The notes under the pieces are model-generated. The model was not told the origin of the DNA and searched no databases. It saw only the letters and a program-made list of their open reading frames with translations. Made by a program: the position numbers and the translations under genes. Of a stretch of DNA of 8,643 nucleotides, positions 1 through 7,609 are shown one piece after another. The first letter of the stretch is position 1; every line of letters begins with the position of its first letter. The stretch lies in contig JAIOYD010000049.1 in NCBI GenBank assembly GCA_021741285.1, forward strand, positions 1 to 8,643, read 5' to 3'. Origin of the DNA: Rickettsiaceae bacterium. Lineage in GTDB: Bacteria; Pseudomonadota; Alphaproteobacteria; Rickettsiales; Rickettsiaceae.

Positions 1-357
1 ATAGTTGATAGTTTTGGCGAATTAGGACTATTCTATAGCCTAGCTTTTATAGTTTTTGTGGGTGGCTCATTCAAACGAGGGGGCCATAACTTAGTTGAGC
101 CCGCATATTTTGATAACATTATTTTACTTGGACCAGATATGAGTAATTTTCAAAATATTGCCGATGAAATGATTGAGAAACAGGCTGCATTTCAAGTGCA
201 AACAGGTAATGACTTAGCATTGAAAATAAAGTTTTTTCTTAATACAAATAATATGAAAGAGAGTGCTAAATACAGGAAAAATGCTCTTGAATTTGTCAGC
301 GATCGCAAAAAAACACTCAATAACTATTTAAAAGAGATAGGTAGGTTTTTACAGTGA
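1..357 (+). CDS. waaA: Kdo transferase (WaaA/KdtA), C-terminal part, 5' truncated by window
   Basis: WaaA transfers 3-deoxy-D-manno-octulosonic acid (Kdo) from CMP-Kdo onto lipid IVA at the cytoplasmic face of the inner membrane. The frame is open from base 1, giving 118 residues before a TGA stop, so the gene starts upstream; GTG at 58 is internal, not the true start. Seen at the left edge are D-S-F-G-E-L-G-L-F-Y, then V-G-G-S-F and G-G-H-N-L-V-E-P-A. These match the GT-B nucleotide-sugar binding half of the Kdo transferase family, where the usual forms are D-T-x-G-E-L and G-G-H-N-x-x-E-P. The tail after about residue 90 is helical and Lys-rich, as in full-length family members. The stop overlaps the lpxK start by 4 bases, and lpxK and lpxL follow, fitting a lipid A/Kdo operon. 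The acceptor-binding N-terminal domain cannot be assessed. Confidence 0.93.
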   Translation: MVDSFGELGLFYSLAFIVFVGGSFKRGGHNLVEPAYFDNIILLGPDMSNFQNIADEMIEKQAAFQVQTGNDLALKIKFFLNTNNMKESAKYRKNALEFVSDRKKTLNNYLKEIGRFLQ

Positions 358-1337
358 TCAAACTCACCTACCCAGCTTTTTGGTCTAAGAAGAATACCTT
401 ATCATCCTTATTTATAGCTTTTTCGTGGGTATACCAGCTTCTCGGTATGTTACGAAAAATTCTAGCAAAGCCAATTAAACTCCAATGTTTTGTTATTTGT
501 ATAGGCAATATAAGTGTTGGAGGAACAGGCAAAACACAAGTCGTTGCTTGGCTTGCAAAAAAACTACGAGAAAAAAACTGCAACTTCCTTATAGTTACAA
601 AAGGTTATAGCTCAAATTTACGTGGGGCTAAACTTGTTGAACCATCAGACTTGGCTTCTACTGTGGGCGATGAATCAAAGCTGCTGAGCGAATATGGAAA
701 AGTTTTGGCAGCTGTGTCCATAAAGCACGCGTTGCCTATAATTAAAAATTTAAAACCAGATGTGATTATTTTTGACGACGGCATGCAGAATCCAGGGTTT
801 CTAAAAGATCTGACTATAGTTGTTATAGATGCGATCAGAAATATTGGTAACGGCAGAATTTTTCCAGCAGGCCCCTTAAGAGAAAAGGCAAAATCTGCAA
901 TTGATAGGTCAGATATTATTACTATGGTTGGTAATGAAGTATGCCAGAATTTCTCTTTAATTCAAACTATCATTTCAAGTAGCAAACCATTCTTTAAATC
1001 TAAAATACAACTAGTGAGCAATATAGATACTAGTAAAAGATATTATGCTTTTAGCGCAATTGGAGATCCAGAGAGATTTTTCAGGTTGCTGCGCGCGAAT
1101 GGGATTAATACAATAGTAACAAAAATATTTCCTGATCACCATAACTATAGTACAGAAGAACTCAATACACTAGTTAAGGAAGCAGATGAAAAAAATTGTT
1201 TATTACTAACAACAAAAAAAGATTACGTAAAGATTGTAGATCATACTAAGATCTTATGCGCCCAAGTTGCTTTAAATTTTGATAAAGAAGAAGAACTATT
1301 CCAACTAATTTATGAAAAAATTAAAACATATAGTTGA
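354..1337 (+). CDS. lpxK: Tetraacyldisaccharide 4'-kinase LpxK
   Basis: LpxK phosphorylates the 4' position of the tetraacyldisaccharide 1-phosphate to give lipid IVA, using ATP at the inner membrane. The 327-residue length is normal for the family. The N-terminus has the typical P-A-F-W (residues 7-10), then a hydrophobic membrane-associated stretch (about 15-37), then the P-loop G-N-I-S-V-G-G-T-G-K-T at 51-61. A Walker-B-like F-D-D-G-M-Q-N lies at 140-146, followed by F-P-A-G-P-L-R-E, F-P-D-H-H-N-Y-S and the C-terminal T-T-K-K-D-Y-V-K, all family hallmarks. The usual family sequence at 141-146 is D-D-G-F-Q-H; here it is D-D-G-M-Q-N. The GTG start at 354 overlaps the waaA stop in a GTGA arrangement, implying translational coupling. 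The 3' end overlaps the next gene by 26 bases. Confidence 0.95.
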   Translation: MIKLTYPAFWSKKNTLSSLFIAFSWVYQLLGMLRKILAKPIKLQCFVICIGNISVGGTGKTQVVAWLAKKLREKNCNFLIVTKGYSSNLRGAKLVEPSDLASTVGDESKLLSEYGKVLAAVSIKHALPIIKNLKPDVIIFDDGMQNPGFLKDLTIVVIDAIRNIGNGRIFPAGPLREKAKSAIDRSDIITMVGNEVCQNFSLIQTIISSSKPFFKSKIQLVSNIDTSKRYYAFSAIGDPERFFRLLRANGINTIVTKIFPDHHNYSTEELNTLVKEADEKNCLLLTTKKDYVKIVDHTKILCAQVALNFDKEEELFQLIYEKIKTYS

Positions 1338-2184
1338 GTATATATTATTTATTCTCGTAACTAGAGCCTTAAAACTTTTATCAGTAGATAATTCTGCCTC
1401 TTTATGCAGCTTTATCGCTAGGAAAATTGGCCCTTATCTTCGGGTAACTCAAACCGCTCGTAAAAATCTAAAGAGAGTATATGGCGATAATATAGATATT
1501 GAAACCACTATAAATGATCTTTGGGATAACTATGGCAGATACATTGGCGAGTTTTCTTTTATTAATGGTTTAGATTCAGCAGAACTTGATAAAAGGGTCA
1601 AAGTTATAGGGCTTGAAAAGGTTGAAGCCTTTCAAAAAATGAATCAACCTTTCATGCTATTTTTAGGACATCAGGCTAACTGGGACTTTGTTATTCGAAA
1701 AATAAATGATATTTACCCTAAATTTGGTATCGCTTACAGAGCAGCTAATAACCCGTATGTAGACAAAAGAATCCTTAAAGAACGTGCAAATGATACGTCA
1801 ATTACTATGATTGCAAAAGGACCATCTGGCGCAAAATCTATTATTCGGGCTATAAAATCTGGGGCCTCTATTGCGATGTTGGTTGATCAGAAAATGAACA
1901 ACGGGATTGAAGTACCATTTTTTGGATTTCCAGCAATGACAGCTGTAGCTCTTGCACGGCTAAGTCTGCAATATAAATACCCAATTGTTCCACTACAAAT
2001 AGTCCGCATTGGTAAGAGTAGCAATTTCGAACTAATACTTCACGACCCTCTAGAGACATCGATAACTCAAGACAATGAAAAAGATTGTTATAATATTATG
2101 CTAGAGGTAAATAAGACTCTTGAACAATGGATTCGGGAAAAACCAGAACAGTGGTTTTGGTTTCATAATAGATGGAAAAATTAG
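1312..2184 (+). CDS. Lipid A late acyltransferase, LpxL/HtrB family
   Basis: Members of this family add a secondary acyl chain (lauroyl, myristoyl or similar) to Kdo2-lipid IVA at the inner membrane. The 290-residue length is typical. A hydrophobic N-terminal anchor spans about residues 9-24. The catalytic HX4D/E motif is H120-Q-A-N-W-D125. Further on, L-V-D-Q-K-M-N-N-G-I-E-V-P-F-F-G is the conserved acceptor-site block of the family, and the protein ends in the usual E-Q-W-F-W-F-H-N-R-W-K. The ATG at 1312 lies inside the end of lpxK with no obvious Shine-Dalgarno, so translation probably depends on coupling to lpxK; the N-terminus it gives matches the family. Whether it is lpxL-like or lpxM-like, and which chain it transfers, cannot be read from sequence, so I give no symbol. 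It completes a waaA-lpxK-acyltransferase order that mirrors the pathway. Confidence 0.93.
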   Translation: MKKLKHIVEYILFILVTRALKLLSVDNSASLCSFIARKIGPYLRVTQTARKNLKRVYGDNIDIETTINDLWDNYGRYIGEFSFINGLDSAELDKRVKVIGLEKVEAFQKMNQPFMLFLGHQANWDFVIRKINDIYPKFGIAYRAANNPYVDKRILKERANDTSITMIAKGPSGAKSIIRAIKSGASIAMLVDQKMNNGIEVPFFGFPAMTAVALARLSLQYKYPIVPLQIVRIGKSSNFELILHDPLETSITQDNEKDCYNIMLEVNKTLEQWIREKPEQWFWFHNRWKN

Positions 2185-2189
2185 AATAC

Positions 2190-2217
2190 GAACTTAGCAT
2201 TAATTTTTGTTGAGTTC
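2190..2217 (+). other. RNA hairpin just after the acyltransferase stop
   Basis: Five bases beyond the acyltransferase stop, arms 2190-2199 and 2208-2217 can pair over 10 positions (eight Watson-Crick, two G-U) around an 8-base A/T loop. Four more outer pairs (ATAC 2186-2189 with GTAT 2224-2227) could close it across a six-base bulge. No T-run follows, so it is not a classical intrinsic terminator. It may protect the 3' end of the lipid A operon mRNA or mark the end of that transcript. The pairing is seen by hand; the role is inference. Confidence 0.45.
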
Positions 2218-2264
2218 TGGGTCGTATAGTACTACAATCCGCAGCTGGTTAAATTTTTTAGTTA

Positions 2265-2293
2265 TTGGCTATCTAAGTCAGAAAAGTAATAAT
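2265..2293 (+). promoter_or_regulatory. Candidate sigma-70 promoter for the alpha/beta hydrolase
   Basis: TTGGCT at 2265-2270 (4 of 6 to the -35 consensus) and AATAAT at 2288-2293 (5 of 6 to the -10, but lacking the first T) are separated by 17 bases. Transcription would begin near 2300, leaving a short leader that contains the Shine-Dalgarno. In AT-rich DNA such matches arise often by chance, so this is a modest call. Confidence 0.3.
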
Positions 2294-2321
2294 CAAGCAC
2301 CAAATTAAATGGAGAGCATAA

Positions 2322-3041
2322 ATGCCTGAGGTATTTTTTAACGGACCAGCTGGTCGAATAGAAGGACAATTTGCTGAGTCTCCAAACCCAAGAGCTCCGA
2401 TAGCTCTCGTATTGCATCCTCATCCAAAATTTGGTGGCACTATGAATAATAAGGTTGTTTATAATGTATATAAAACATTATTTGAACATGGTTTTACAGT
2501 TCTTAGAATAAATTTCAGAGGAGTTGGAAGATCTTTAGGCGAGTATGACGATGGTATAGGAGAAATGACCGACGCCGCAACTGCTCTCGACTGGTTACAA
2601 ATAAATTATCCTATGAGTAAGCTTAACCTAATTGCAGGCTTTTCTTTTGGAGCATGGATTGCAATGCAGCTTATTATGCGTAGACCAGAAATAACTAATT
2701 TTCTTGCCATTTCACCACCTGTCAATAAATATGACTTCACGTTTCTTTCTCCGTGCCCTATTCCAGGGTTAATTCTTCAAGGAGACAAAGACAGCGTTGT
2801 TTCAGAAGAGTCGGTAGGCGAGCTTGCGAGCCGCCTTTCAAAACAAAAAAATATTGATGTTAATTACAGAGTAATAGCTGGGGCAGATCACTTTTTCCGA
2901 GATAAGATAGACTTGCTGAACGAGGAAATAAGAGATTATTTAAAACTCACATTCTCACATCAATTAATAAAATCAACTGTAAAAAATGCTTCAACTAGTG
3001 AGTTACTTCAATCGCCGCCAAAAAAGGTTTTCTTGGATTAA
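2322..3041 (+). CDS. Alpha/beta hydrolase, COG2945-like serine hydrolase
   Basis: A cytosolic alpha/beta-fold hydrolase of unknown substrate, 239 residues, no signal peptide. The N-terminal third has L-H-P-H-P-K-F-G-G-T-M-N-N-K-V-V and then N-F-R-G-V-G-R-S-L-G-E-Y-D-D-G. Both are hallmarks of a small conserved family common in alphaproteobacteria and annotated simply as alpha/beta hydrolase. The nucleophile elbow is G106-F-S108-F-G110, the likely acid is D157 in L-Q-G-D-K-D-S-V-V, and the base is H190 in A-G-A-D-H-F-F, so the triad is intact and in order. The tail after about residue 210 is polar and looks like a variable extension. The ATG is chosen because GGAGAG (2311-2316) sits just ahead of it. 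The gene has its own leader and lies 137 bases after the lipid A cluster, so it is probably separately expressed. Esterase or peptidase activity is possible; nothing in the context selects a substrate. Confidence 0.88.
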   Translation: MPEVFFNGPAGRIEGQFAESPNPRAPIALVLHPHPKFGGTMNNKVVYNVYKTLFEHGFTVLRINFRGVGRSLGEYDDGIGEMTDAATALDWLQINYPMSKLNLIAGFSFGAWIAMQLIMRRPEITNFLAISPPVNKYDFTFLSPCPIPGLILQGDKDSVVSEESVGELASRLSKQKNIDVNYRVIAGADHFFRDKIDLLNEEIRDYLKLTFSHQLIKSTVKNASTSELLQSPPKKVFLD

Positions 3042-3067
3042 GCTAACATTAGTTTGAGTTAGCTCAA
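3038..3067 (+). terminator. Weak hairpin at the hydrolase 3' end (possible terminator)
   Basis: Perfect 7-bp arms AGCTAAC (3041-3047) and GTTAGCT (3058-3064) flank a 10-base loop, and two further outer pairs (3038-3039 with 3066-3067) form past one mismatch. The stem begins inside the hydrolase stop codon. It is followed by an A-run, not a T-run, on the plus strand, so termination efficiency is doubtful; an mRNA-end stabiliser is equally possible. Confidence 0.35.
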
Positions 3068-3092
3068 AAAGAACGATTTTAGTTACAAATTA

Positions 3093-3182
3093 AGCACGAT
3101 GATCATTGATAGGAGCCTTTACGTACTGTGAGAAAAGACTTCCTGCATAAGTCAAAAATAGTTGTGCGCCGTGATTATATGC
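3093..3182 (-). other. Short unassigned open frame between hydrolase and valS
   Basis: On the minus strand, 30 sense codons lie between two stops (3183-3185 upstream, 3090-3092 downstream). No ATG start is present. The translation, including A-Q-L-F-L-T-Y-A-G-S-L-F-S-Q-Y, has balanced protein-like composition rather than the Lys/Asn/Ile bias of random AT-rich DNA. It lies downstream of valS on the same strand. It could be the eroded C-terminus of a lost gene or a chance frame; I do not recognise it. The rest of this 204-base gap holds only the hairpin at 3038-3067. Confidence 0.2.
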
Positions 3183-3245
3183 TTAATTCAACCTAATTTT
3201 TACCAAAGAATATTCATTTCTTCTACCAAACTCAGGTTAATTACG

Positions 3246-5759
3246 TTAACTATATACCACATTGATCTCTACTGCTTCAGTTTTGAGCCCTTGATAATAG
3301 CTACTAAGTTCTGAAACAAACCTTATTTCTTGGCTTGAAGTTACGTTTTTTAAATCTGCAATCAAAGTATCAGATAAACTTTTTTTACTTATTATCTCAA
3401 TATAGTTTATTGGCGCTTTAATAGATAAATTATCTTTTGCCTTCACTTTTCTTACCATCTCAAGGATATCAATTAATTGTTCTGCAGAGTTATCAACTCC
3501 ACTAAAAACTACGTCTAATACAGGCCAACCGTGCCGTCTATGAATAGAGTCGTCAGTGGTGTATAGCAATTGATAAAGTTCTTCTGTAATATGCGGTAAG
3601 AAAGGGGCAAACAATTTGAGAATTATTTTCAATCCATGATAAAGCGTTAACCTAGCACTCAAAGCTCCGTATGCATCTTTATTTTCTTCATCATAAGCTC
3701 TAGTTTTTGTAATCTCTAGATAGTTGTCACAAAATAAAAACCAGAAAAACTGCTCAGTCTGATCCATAACTCCAGCATATTCATATTTTTCAAACTCTCT
3801 TGTTGAGCTTGTGACAAGCGTTGATAACCTAGTTATAAAATATTTATCAAAATCGTAAGATATTTTATCTTTTAATTGTGGTAGCTCTACATTTTTATAT
3901 TCGCTTGGAATTTTATCAAAATGTTGAGAAACAAATTTTGCTGCATTCCACAATTTATTTACCAAACGCTTCCCATTATTCATAACATCGATAGAATAAG
4001 CTGTATCAGCGCCAAGTTTTGAACTAGCAGACCAATATCTTATAACGTCTGCACCAAATTGTTCAAGCAAAGTATCTGGAACCAGAACATTACCCTTAGA
4101 TTTAGACATTTTGCTTCGATCTTCAGCTAAACACCAACCACTAATCATTATATTTTTCCAAGGCAAGGTGTTTTCATGCAGATGGCTTTTGAGCAAGGTG
4201 TAATATGCCCATGTTCTTAAAATTTCATGCGCTTGAGGGCGTAAATCTGCAGGAAATAATGCTTTATGACGCTCGGGGTCAACCATAAAACCTTGTGCAA
4301 TACCATGAGAACTTAACTGAGGAGAAACAGAGCTAGTTGACCATGTATCCATAACATCTTTATCAGCTTCTACCTCTTCTCTTGTATAACCACTTGGTAA
4401 ATCATGGGAAGGGTCTACTGGTAATTGCTCTGGTTTTGCTAAAAGTATTTTTCCCTCTTCTCCTCTCCTTTTGGAATACCACACAGGAAATGGTACACCG
4501 AAATATCTTTGCCTTGAGATACACCAATCAAGCGACACTCCTTGAATCCAGCTATCAAGCTTAATTTTCATTGAATGTGGATACCAATTTAATTCATTTG
4601 ATTTTTTCGCCAACTCCTCTTTGTGATTAATCGCTTTAATAAACCATTGAGGACTTGTTAGTATTTCCAAAGGAGCACCAGATCTCTCTGCACATTTAAC
4701 CGTTTGAATCCTTTCTGTTTGATTAAGAAGTAAACTTTCGTTCTTCAAAAGTTCAATAATTTTTTCTCTCGCCTGAACGATCTTCATACCAACAATTTCC
4801 ATAGCAAATTTCTCTGCTTTTTCTTTGTTTTTACAGCTATCATCAAATTCTATGCCAGATATAGTCCCCCACTTACTAAAAATTAGTTTAGTTGGTAACT
4901 TATGTTTTCTCCACCATAGAATATCAGTTTGATCACCAAAAGTGCAACACATTACAAGACCAGTACCTTTTTCTGGATCGACTATATCATCAGCTAGTAG
5001 AGGCACTTTAACACTAAATAGTGGTGATATTGCAAATGTTCCAGCTAGTTTATTATATCTTGTGTCCTCAGGGTGAAACAACACAGCTACGCATGCGGGA
5101 AGTAATTCTGGTCTAGTTGTAGCCACAATTATTGGGGCACCTCCTTCGGTTGAAAATTGAATATCATTCATGAAGGTTGTTTTTTCATGATCTTCTATAT
5201 CTGCCTGAGCTAGAGCAGTCTGATCAACTGGATCCCAAAGCATTGGCTGTGAATCACGATATATCTGGTCCTTATGTATTAAATCCAGAAAAGACATTTG
5301 CGATATTTTACAAGAAACGGGGCTAATAGTTCTATATTCAATATTCCAATCTACCGATAATGCGATTCGATTAAATAAATCATGAAACTTTGCCTCTTCA
5401 ACTTCCACAACATCTTGACAAATGGCAACGAATTCTTCCCGATTCATGCTACTTGCTTTAACTTTTCGTTTCGCTTCAACTAATCTTTCTGTTGGTAATC
5501 CATTATCGTCGAAACCCATGGGATAAAATATGTTCATTCCCTTCATGCGCTGATAGCGAACTATAAAATCAGTATGAGTATAGCTATAAACATGCCCTAT
5601 ATGCAATTGTCCTGAAACGGTTGGTGGCGGCGTATCTACGACATAAGTCTTATCACGTGTTTCGTTTTTATCCCACAGATATACTCCATGCTTTTGCCAA
5701 AACTCTTGCCATTTTTTTTCACTATTATTAAAATTGTACTTGCTAGGGAATTCTACCAT
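3246..5759 (-). CDS. valS: Valyl-tRNA synthetase (Rickettsia/archaeal-type)
   Basis: Class I synthetase that charges tRNA-Val in the cytosol and hydrolyses mischarged Thr-tRNA-Val. At 837 residues it is shorter than the roughly 950-residue E. coli enzyme. The ATP site is present as [13 protein letters not shown] (HIGH at 53-56) and K-M-S-K-S at 550-554. The CP1 editing domain shows T-T-R-P-E at 214-218 and [15 protein letters not shown] at 265-279, where typical bacterial enzymes have G-T-G followed by P-A-H-D. With [10 protein letters not shown] and the anticodon-binding helical domain (about 625-770), the whole protein closely resembles Rickettsia ValS from memory. That lineage is known for an archaeal-genre ValRS. 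No long C-terminal coiled coil like that of the usual bacterial enzyme is evident. It is encoded alone on the minus strand, diverging from ubiA. No strong Shine-Dalgarno precedes the ATG. Confidence 0.97.
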   Translation of the reverse strand: MVEFPSKYNFNNSEKKWQEFWQKHGVYLWDKNETRDKTYVVDTPPPTVSGQLHIGHVYSYTHTDFIVRYQRMKGMNIFYPMGFDDNGLPTERLVEAKRKVKASSMNREEFVAICQDVVEVEEAKFHDLFNRIALSVDWNIEYRTISPVSCKISQMSFLDLIHKDQIYRDSQPMLWDPVDQTALAQADIEDHEKTTFMNDIQFSTEGGAPIIVATTRPELLPACVAVLFHPEDTRYNKLAGTFAISPLFSVKVPLLADDIVDPEKGTGLVMCCTFGDQTDILWWRKHKLPTKLIFSKWGTISGIEFDDSCKNKEKAEKFAMEIVGMKIVQAREKIIELLKNESLLLNQTERIQTVKCAERSGAPLEILTSPQWFIKAINHKEELAKKSNELNWYPHSMKIKLDSWIQGVSLDWCISRQRYFGVPFPVWYSKRRGEEGKILLAKPEQLPVDPSHDLPSGYTREEVEADKDVMDTWSTSSVSPQLSSHGIAQGFMVDPERHKALFPADLRPQAHEILRTWAYYTLLKSHLHENTLPWKNIMISGWCLAEDRSKMSKSKGNVLVPDTLLEQFGADVIRYWSASSKLGADTAYSIDVMNNGKRLVNKLWNAAKFVSQHFDKIPSEYKNVELPQLKDKISYDFDKYFITRLSTLVTSSTREFEKYEYAGVMDQTEQFFWFLFCDNYLEITKTRAYDEENKDAYGALSARLTLYHGLKIILKLFAPFLPHITEELYQLLYTTDDSIHRRHGWPVLDVVFSGVDNSAEQLIDILEMVRKVKAKDNLSIKAPINYIEIISKKSLSDTLIADLKNVTSSQEIRFVSELSSYYQGLKTEAVEINVVYS

Positions 5760-5781
5760 TGGTATTACTTGAGATAATTTT

Positions 5782-5808
5782 ATTATAGAAGCGAGAATAA
5801 TATTACAA
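5782..5808 (-). promoter_or_regulatory. Candidate valS promoter in the valS/ubiA divergent gap
   Basis: On the minus strand a perfect TATAAT lies at 5787-5782, with TTGTAA at 5808-5803 as a 4-of-6 -35 box at a short 15-base spacing. Transcription would start near 5775, giving a leader of about 16 bases before the valS ATG. The 60-base gap must also hold the ubiA promoter; for that I see only TTGAGA at 5769-5774 with a poor -10 (GAGAAT, 5793-5798). The two start regions must therefore overlap. Confidence 0.4.
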
Positions 5809-5819
5809 CTAGAACTAAA

Positions 5820-6686
5820 ATGCCAAACATATTTTTGTCTGCCTGTAGGCTGGCAAGGCTCGACGTCCCAGCTAGTTACTTATTGCCCTTTTTTATAGCG
5901 TCGTTTGGTGGCGTTCTTGGTAGCACCATTTTTACGGACCTAAAAATGCTTCCATTATTTTTTGCTGGAAGCCTTACTGCAAGAGGGGCTGGATGCATTA
6001 TCAATGATATCTTTGATAGAAATTTGGACAATAAGGTGGAAAGAACCAAAAATCGACCTCTAGCTAATGGATCAATTAGTATAAAATTTGCCCTTATTCA
6101 ATTGATTATATTTTTAGTCATTAGTTTTTTAATACTCATCACACTTCCTAAAGTAGCAATTTACATTTCTTTAATCGCCGCAGTTATGACAGCACTTTAT
6201 CCCTTAATGAAGAGAATAACCTATTTACCTCAAGTTTTTCTTGGTTTAACCTATAGCACAGCTTCATTAATTGGTTATGCAAGCATTACTAATAATATAT
6301 CCCTAAATGCTATTATCCTATATTTAGCTATAGGATTTTGGACGATAGGATTTGATGTGATATATGGCTTTATGGATATTAAAGACGATAAAAAAATTAA
6401 CGTCAAATCAATGTCAATTTGGCTAGAAAATAAAAATTATAAAATATGGATTATGACATTTTATACTATATTCATAATATTATTTTTTCTTTCCTATTAT
6501 CTAACTGCTATTGTTTTATCTAACCTGTTTTATCTAGGAATATTTTTGAGTCTGAGTTTACTTTCATGGCAAGTAAAAACTTTAAATATTCATGATCCTA
6601 AAAATTGTCAAACACGTTTCAGATCTAATATCTATGTTGGTGCCGCACTTTTCATAGGAGTACTTCATACAAAGATGTATTTTTAG
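5820..6686 (+). CDS. ubiA: 4-hydroxybenzoate polyprenyltransferase UbiA
   Basis: Integral inner-membrane prenyltransferase that joins a polyprenyl chain to 4-hydroxybenzoate, an early step in ubiquinone synthesis. Length 288 is normal. The N-terminus [10 protein letters not shown] (10-19) corresponds to the family's R-x-x-R-x-D-K-P-I-G. The first Asp-rich motif is N62-D63-x-x-D66-x-x-x-D70, followed by the conserved R75-T-x-N-R-P80. The second is D179-x-x-Y182-x-x-x-D186-x-x-x-D190. Both Mg-diphosphate sites are thus intact. The rest is hydrophobic, with about eight to nine membrane helices. The ATG at 5820 gives the expected N-terminus but has no clear Shine-Dalgarno. Related UbiA-superfamily enzymes (heme O synthase, menaquinone MenA) have different second-motif contexts, so UbiA is the best call; chain length cannot be read from sequence. 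Confidence 0.92.
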   Translation: MPNIFLSACRLARLDVPASYLLPFFIASFGGVLGSTIFTDLKMLPLFFAGSLTARGAGCIINDIFDRNLDNKVERTKNRPLANGSISIKFALIQLIIFLVISFLILITLPKVAIYISLIAAVMTALYPLMKRITYLPQVFLGLTYSTASLIGYASITNNISLNAIILYLAIGFWTIGFDVIYGFMDIKDDKKINVKSMSIWLENKNYKIWIMTFYTIFIILFFLSYYLTAIVLSNLFYLGIFLSLSLLSWQVKTLNIHDPKNCQTRFRSNIYVGAALFIGVLHTKMYF

Positions 6687-6695
6687 GTTTATTAC

Positions 6696-6723
6696 TTGAA
6701 AAACTATAAAAACCGCTTATATT
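6696..6723 (+). promoter_or_regulatory. Sigma-70-like promoter for the Bax-inhibitor-1 gene
   Basis: TTGAAA at 6696-6701 (-35, 4 of 6) and TATATT at 6718-6723 (-10, 5 of 6) are 16 bases apart, predicting a start near 6730. This falls in the 77-base gap between ubiA and the next gene. The resulting leader carries GAGG at 6753-6756, seven bases ahead of the ATG at 6764. It implies that the membrane protein is transcribed independently of ubiA. Confidence 0.5.
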
Positions 6724-6763
6724 ATTACATGTAGAGAATGAATTTACTTAACGAGGTAACTAT

Positions 6764-7498
6764 ATGATTGATTATACTAAATCGTTTGCTGAAAAAAATA
6801 CTCAAGGCTTTGATGAAGGTCTTAGAAGCTATATGCTTAAAATATACAACTATATGTCTCTTGCGCTACTACTCACAGGAGTTTTTGCTTTTGGTACTCT
6901 AAATTTTCCACCATTAATGAATTTGATGTACAATATCGGACCAAATGGGGAGTTTATGGGCACATCAATGCTGGGGATGATTATTACCTTTGCTCCCCTT
7001 GGTATTGCTATTTTTTTCTTTATGGGGATGGCAAATATGTCTGTTAATAAAGCTCAGACTTTATTTTGGGTTTATGCTGCTGTAATGGGCATGTCGCTTT
7101 CTTCATTAGGACTGCAATATACTGGGCAATCTCTCGCACGTACGTTCTTTATCTGCTCTGCAGTGTTTGGTTCAATGAGCCTTTATGGATATACTACTAA
7201 AAAAGATTTAACATCAATGGGATCATTCTTGATAATGGGTTTAATTGGCTTAATTGTGGTATCTATAGTTAATATTTTCTTACAAAGCCCTGCGATTAGT
7301 TTTGCAACTTCTTTCATTGGAGTAGCAATTTTTATGGGGCTAACGGCTTGGGATACACAAAAACTAAAATCTATGTATTACCAATCTGGTGGTGGCGAGA
7401 TGGGTGAAAAAACTGCTATTATGGGAGCTTTCACATTGTACCTTGATTTTATCAACTTGTTTTTATATATGCTAAGATTCTTTGGCGATAGAAAATAG
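6764..7498 (+). CDS. Bax inhibitor-1/YccA family membrane protein
   Basis: Seven-helix membrane protein of the BI-1/TMBIM family (244 residues). Bacterial relatives include a pH-sensitive Ca2+ leak channel (Bacillus YetJ) and YccA, a modulator of the FtsH protease. Hydrophobic segments lie at about 29-47, 68-88, 98-116, 124-142, 152-172, 178-194 and 218-240. The conserved T-A-W-D197-T-Q-K-L-K after helix 6 and L-Y-L-D228-F-I-N-L-F-L in helix 7 are family signatures. By analogy with YetJ their two Asp residues may form the acidic pair that gates the pore; that mapping is inference. The start is fixed by GAGG seven bases upstream and an N-terminus (polar, then helix 1) like its relatives. It has its own promoter and a strong terminator, so it is most likely monocistronic. 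Its substrate in this lineage is unknown. Confidence 0.93.
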   Translation: MIDYTKSFAEKNTQGFDEGLRSYMLKIYNYMSLALLLTGVFAFGTLNFPPLMNLMYNIGPNGEFMGTSMLGMIITFAPLGIAIFFFMGMANMSVNKAQTLFWVYAAVMGMSLSSLGLQYTGQSLARTFFICSAVFGSMSLYGYTTKKDLTSMGSFLIMGLIGLIVVSIVNIFLQSPAISFATSFIGVAIFMGLTAWDTQKLKSMYYQSGGGEMGEKTAIMGAFTLYLDFINLFLYMLRFFGDRK

Positions 7499-7521
7499 AG
7501 TGTCTAATAGCAATGAATAGT

Positions 7522-7558
7522 AAAAAAAACAGCCAATGCTTGCATTGGCTCTTTTTTT
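7522..7558. terminator. Bidirectional Rho-independent terminator
   Basis: Perfect 8-bp arms AGCCAATG (7531-7538) and CATTGGCT (7543-7550) enclose a CTTG loop. An A-run (7522-7529) lies upstream and a seven-T run (7552-7558) downstream. It therefore works as an intrinsic terminator on both strands and ends the BI-1 transcript 24 bases after its stop. It is the strongest terminator in the window. Confidence 0.92.
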
Positions 7559-7609
7559 ATACCTACAGCTTGATATTATGAAAGTTGAATAAATTTAACT
7601 AAGTAGAAA

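Noticed and set aside
58..357. Separate small 99-residue gene starting at GTG 58
   Set aside because: The same frame is open back to base 1 and the residues before 58 are conserved Kdo transferase sequence, so it is the end of waaA.
368..583. Open frame on the minus strand opposite lpxK
   Set aside because: It lies wholly antisense to a gene with strong family motifs; its translation resembles no family and there is no Shine-Dalgarno.
1868..2059. Open frame on the minus strand inside the acyltransferase gene
   Set aside because: Antisense shadow of the conserved D-Q-K-M-N-N-G region, with no independent support.
4382..4564. Open frame on the plus strand opposite valS
   Set aside because: Antisense shadow within a well-conserved part of the synthetase.
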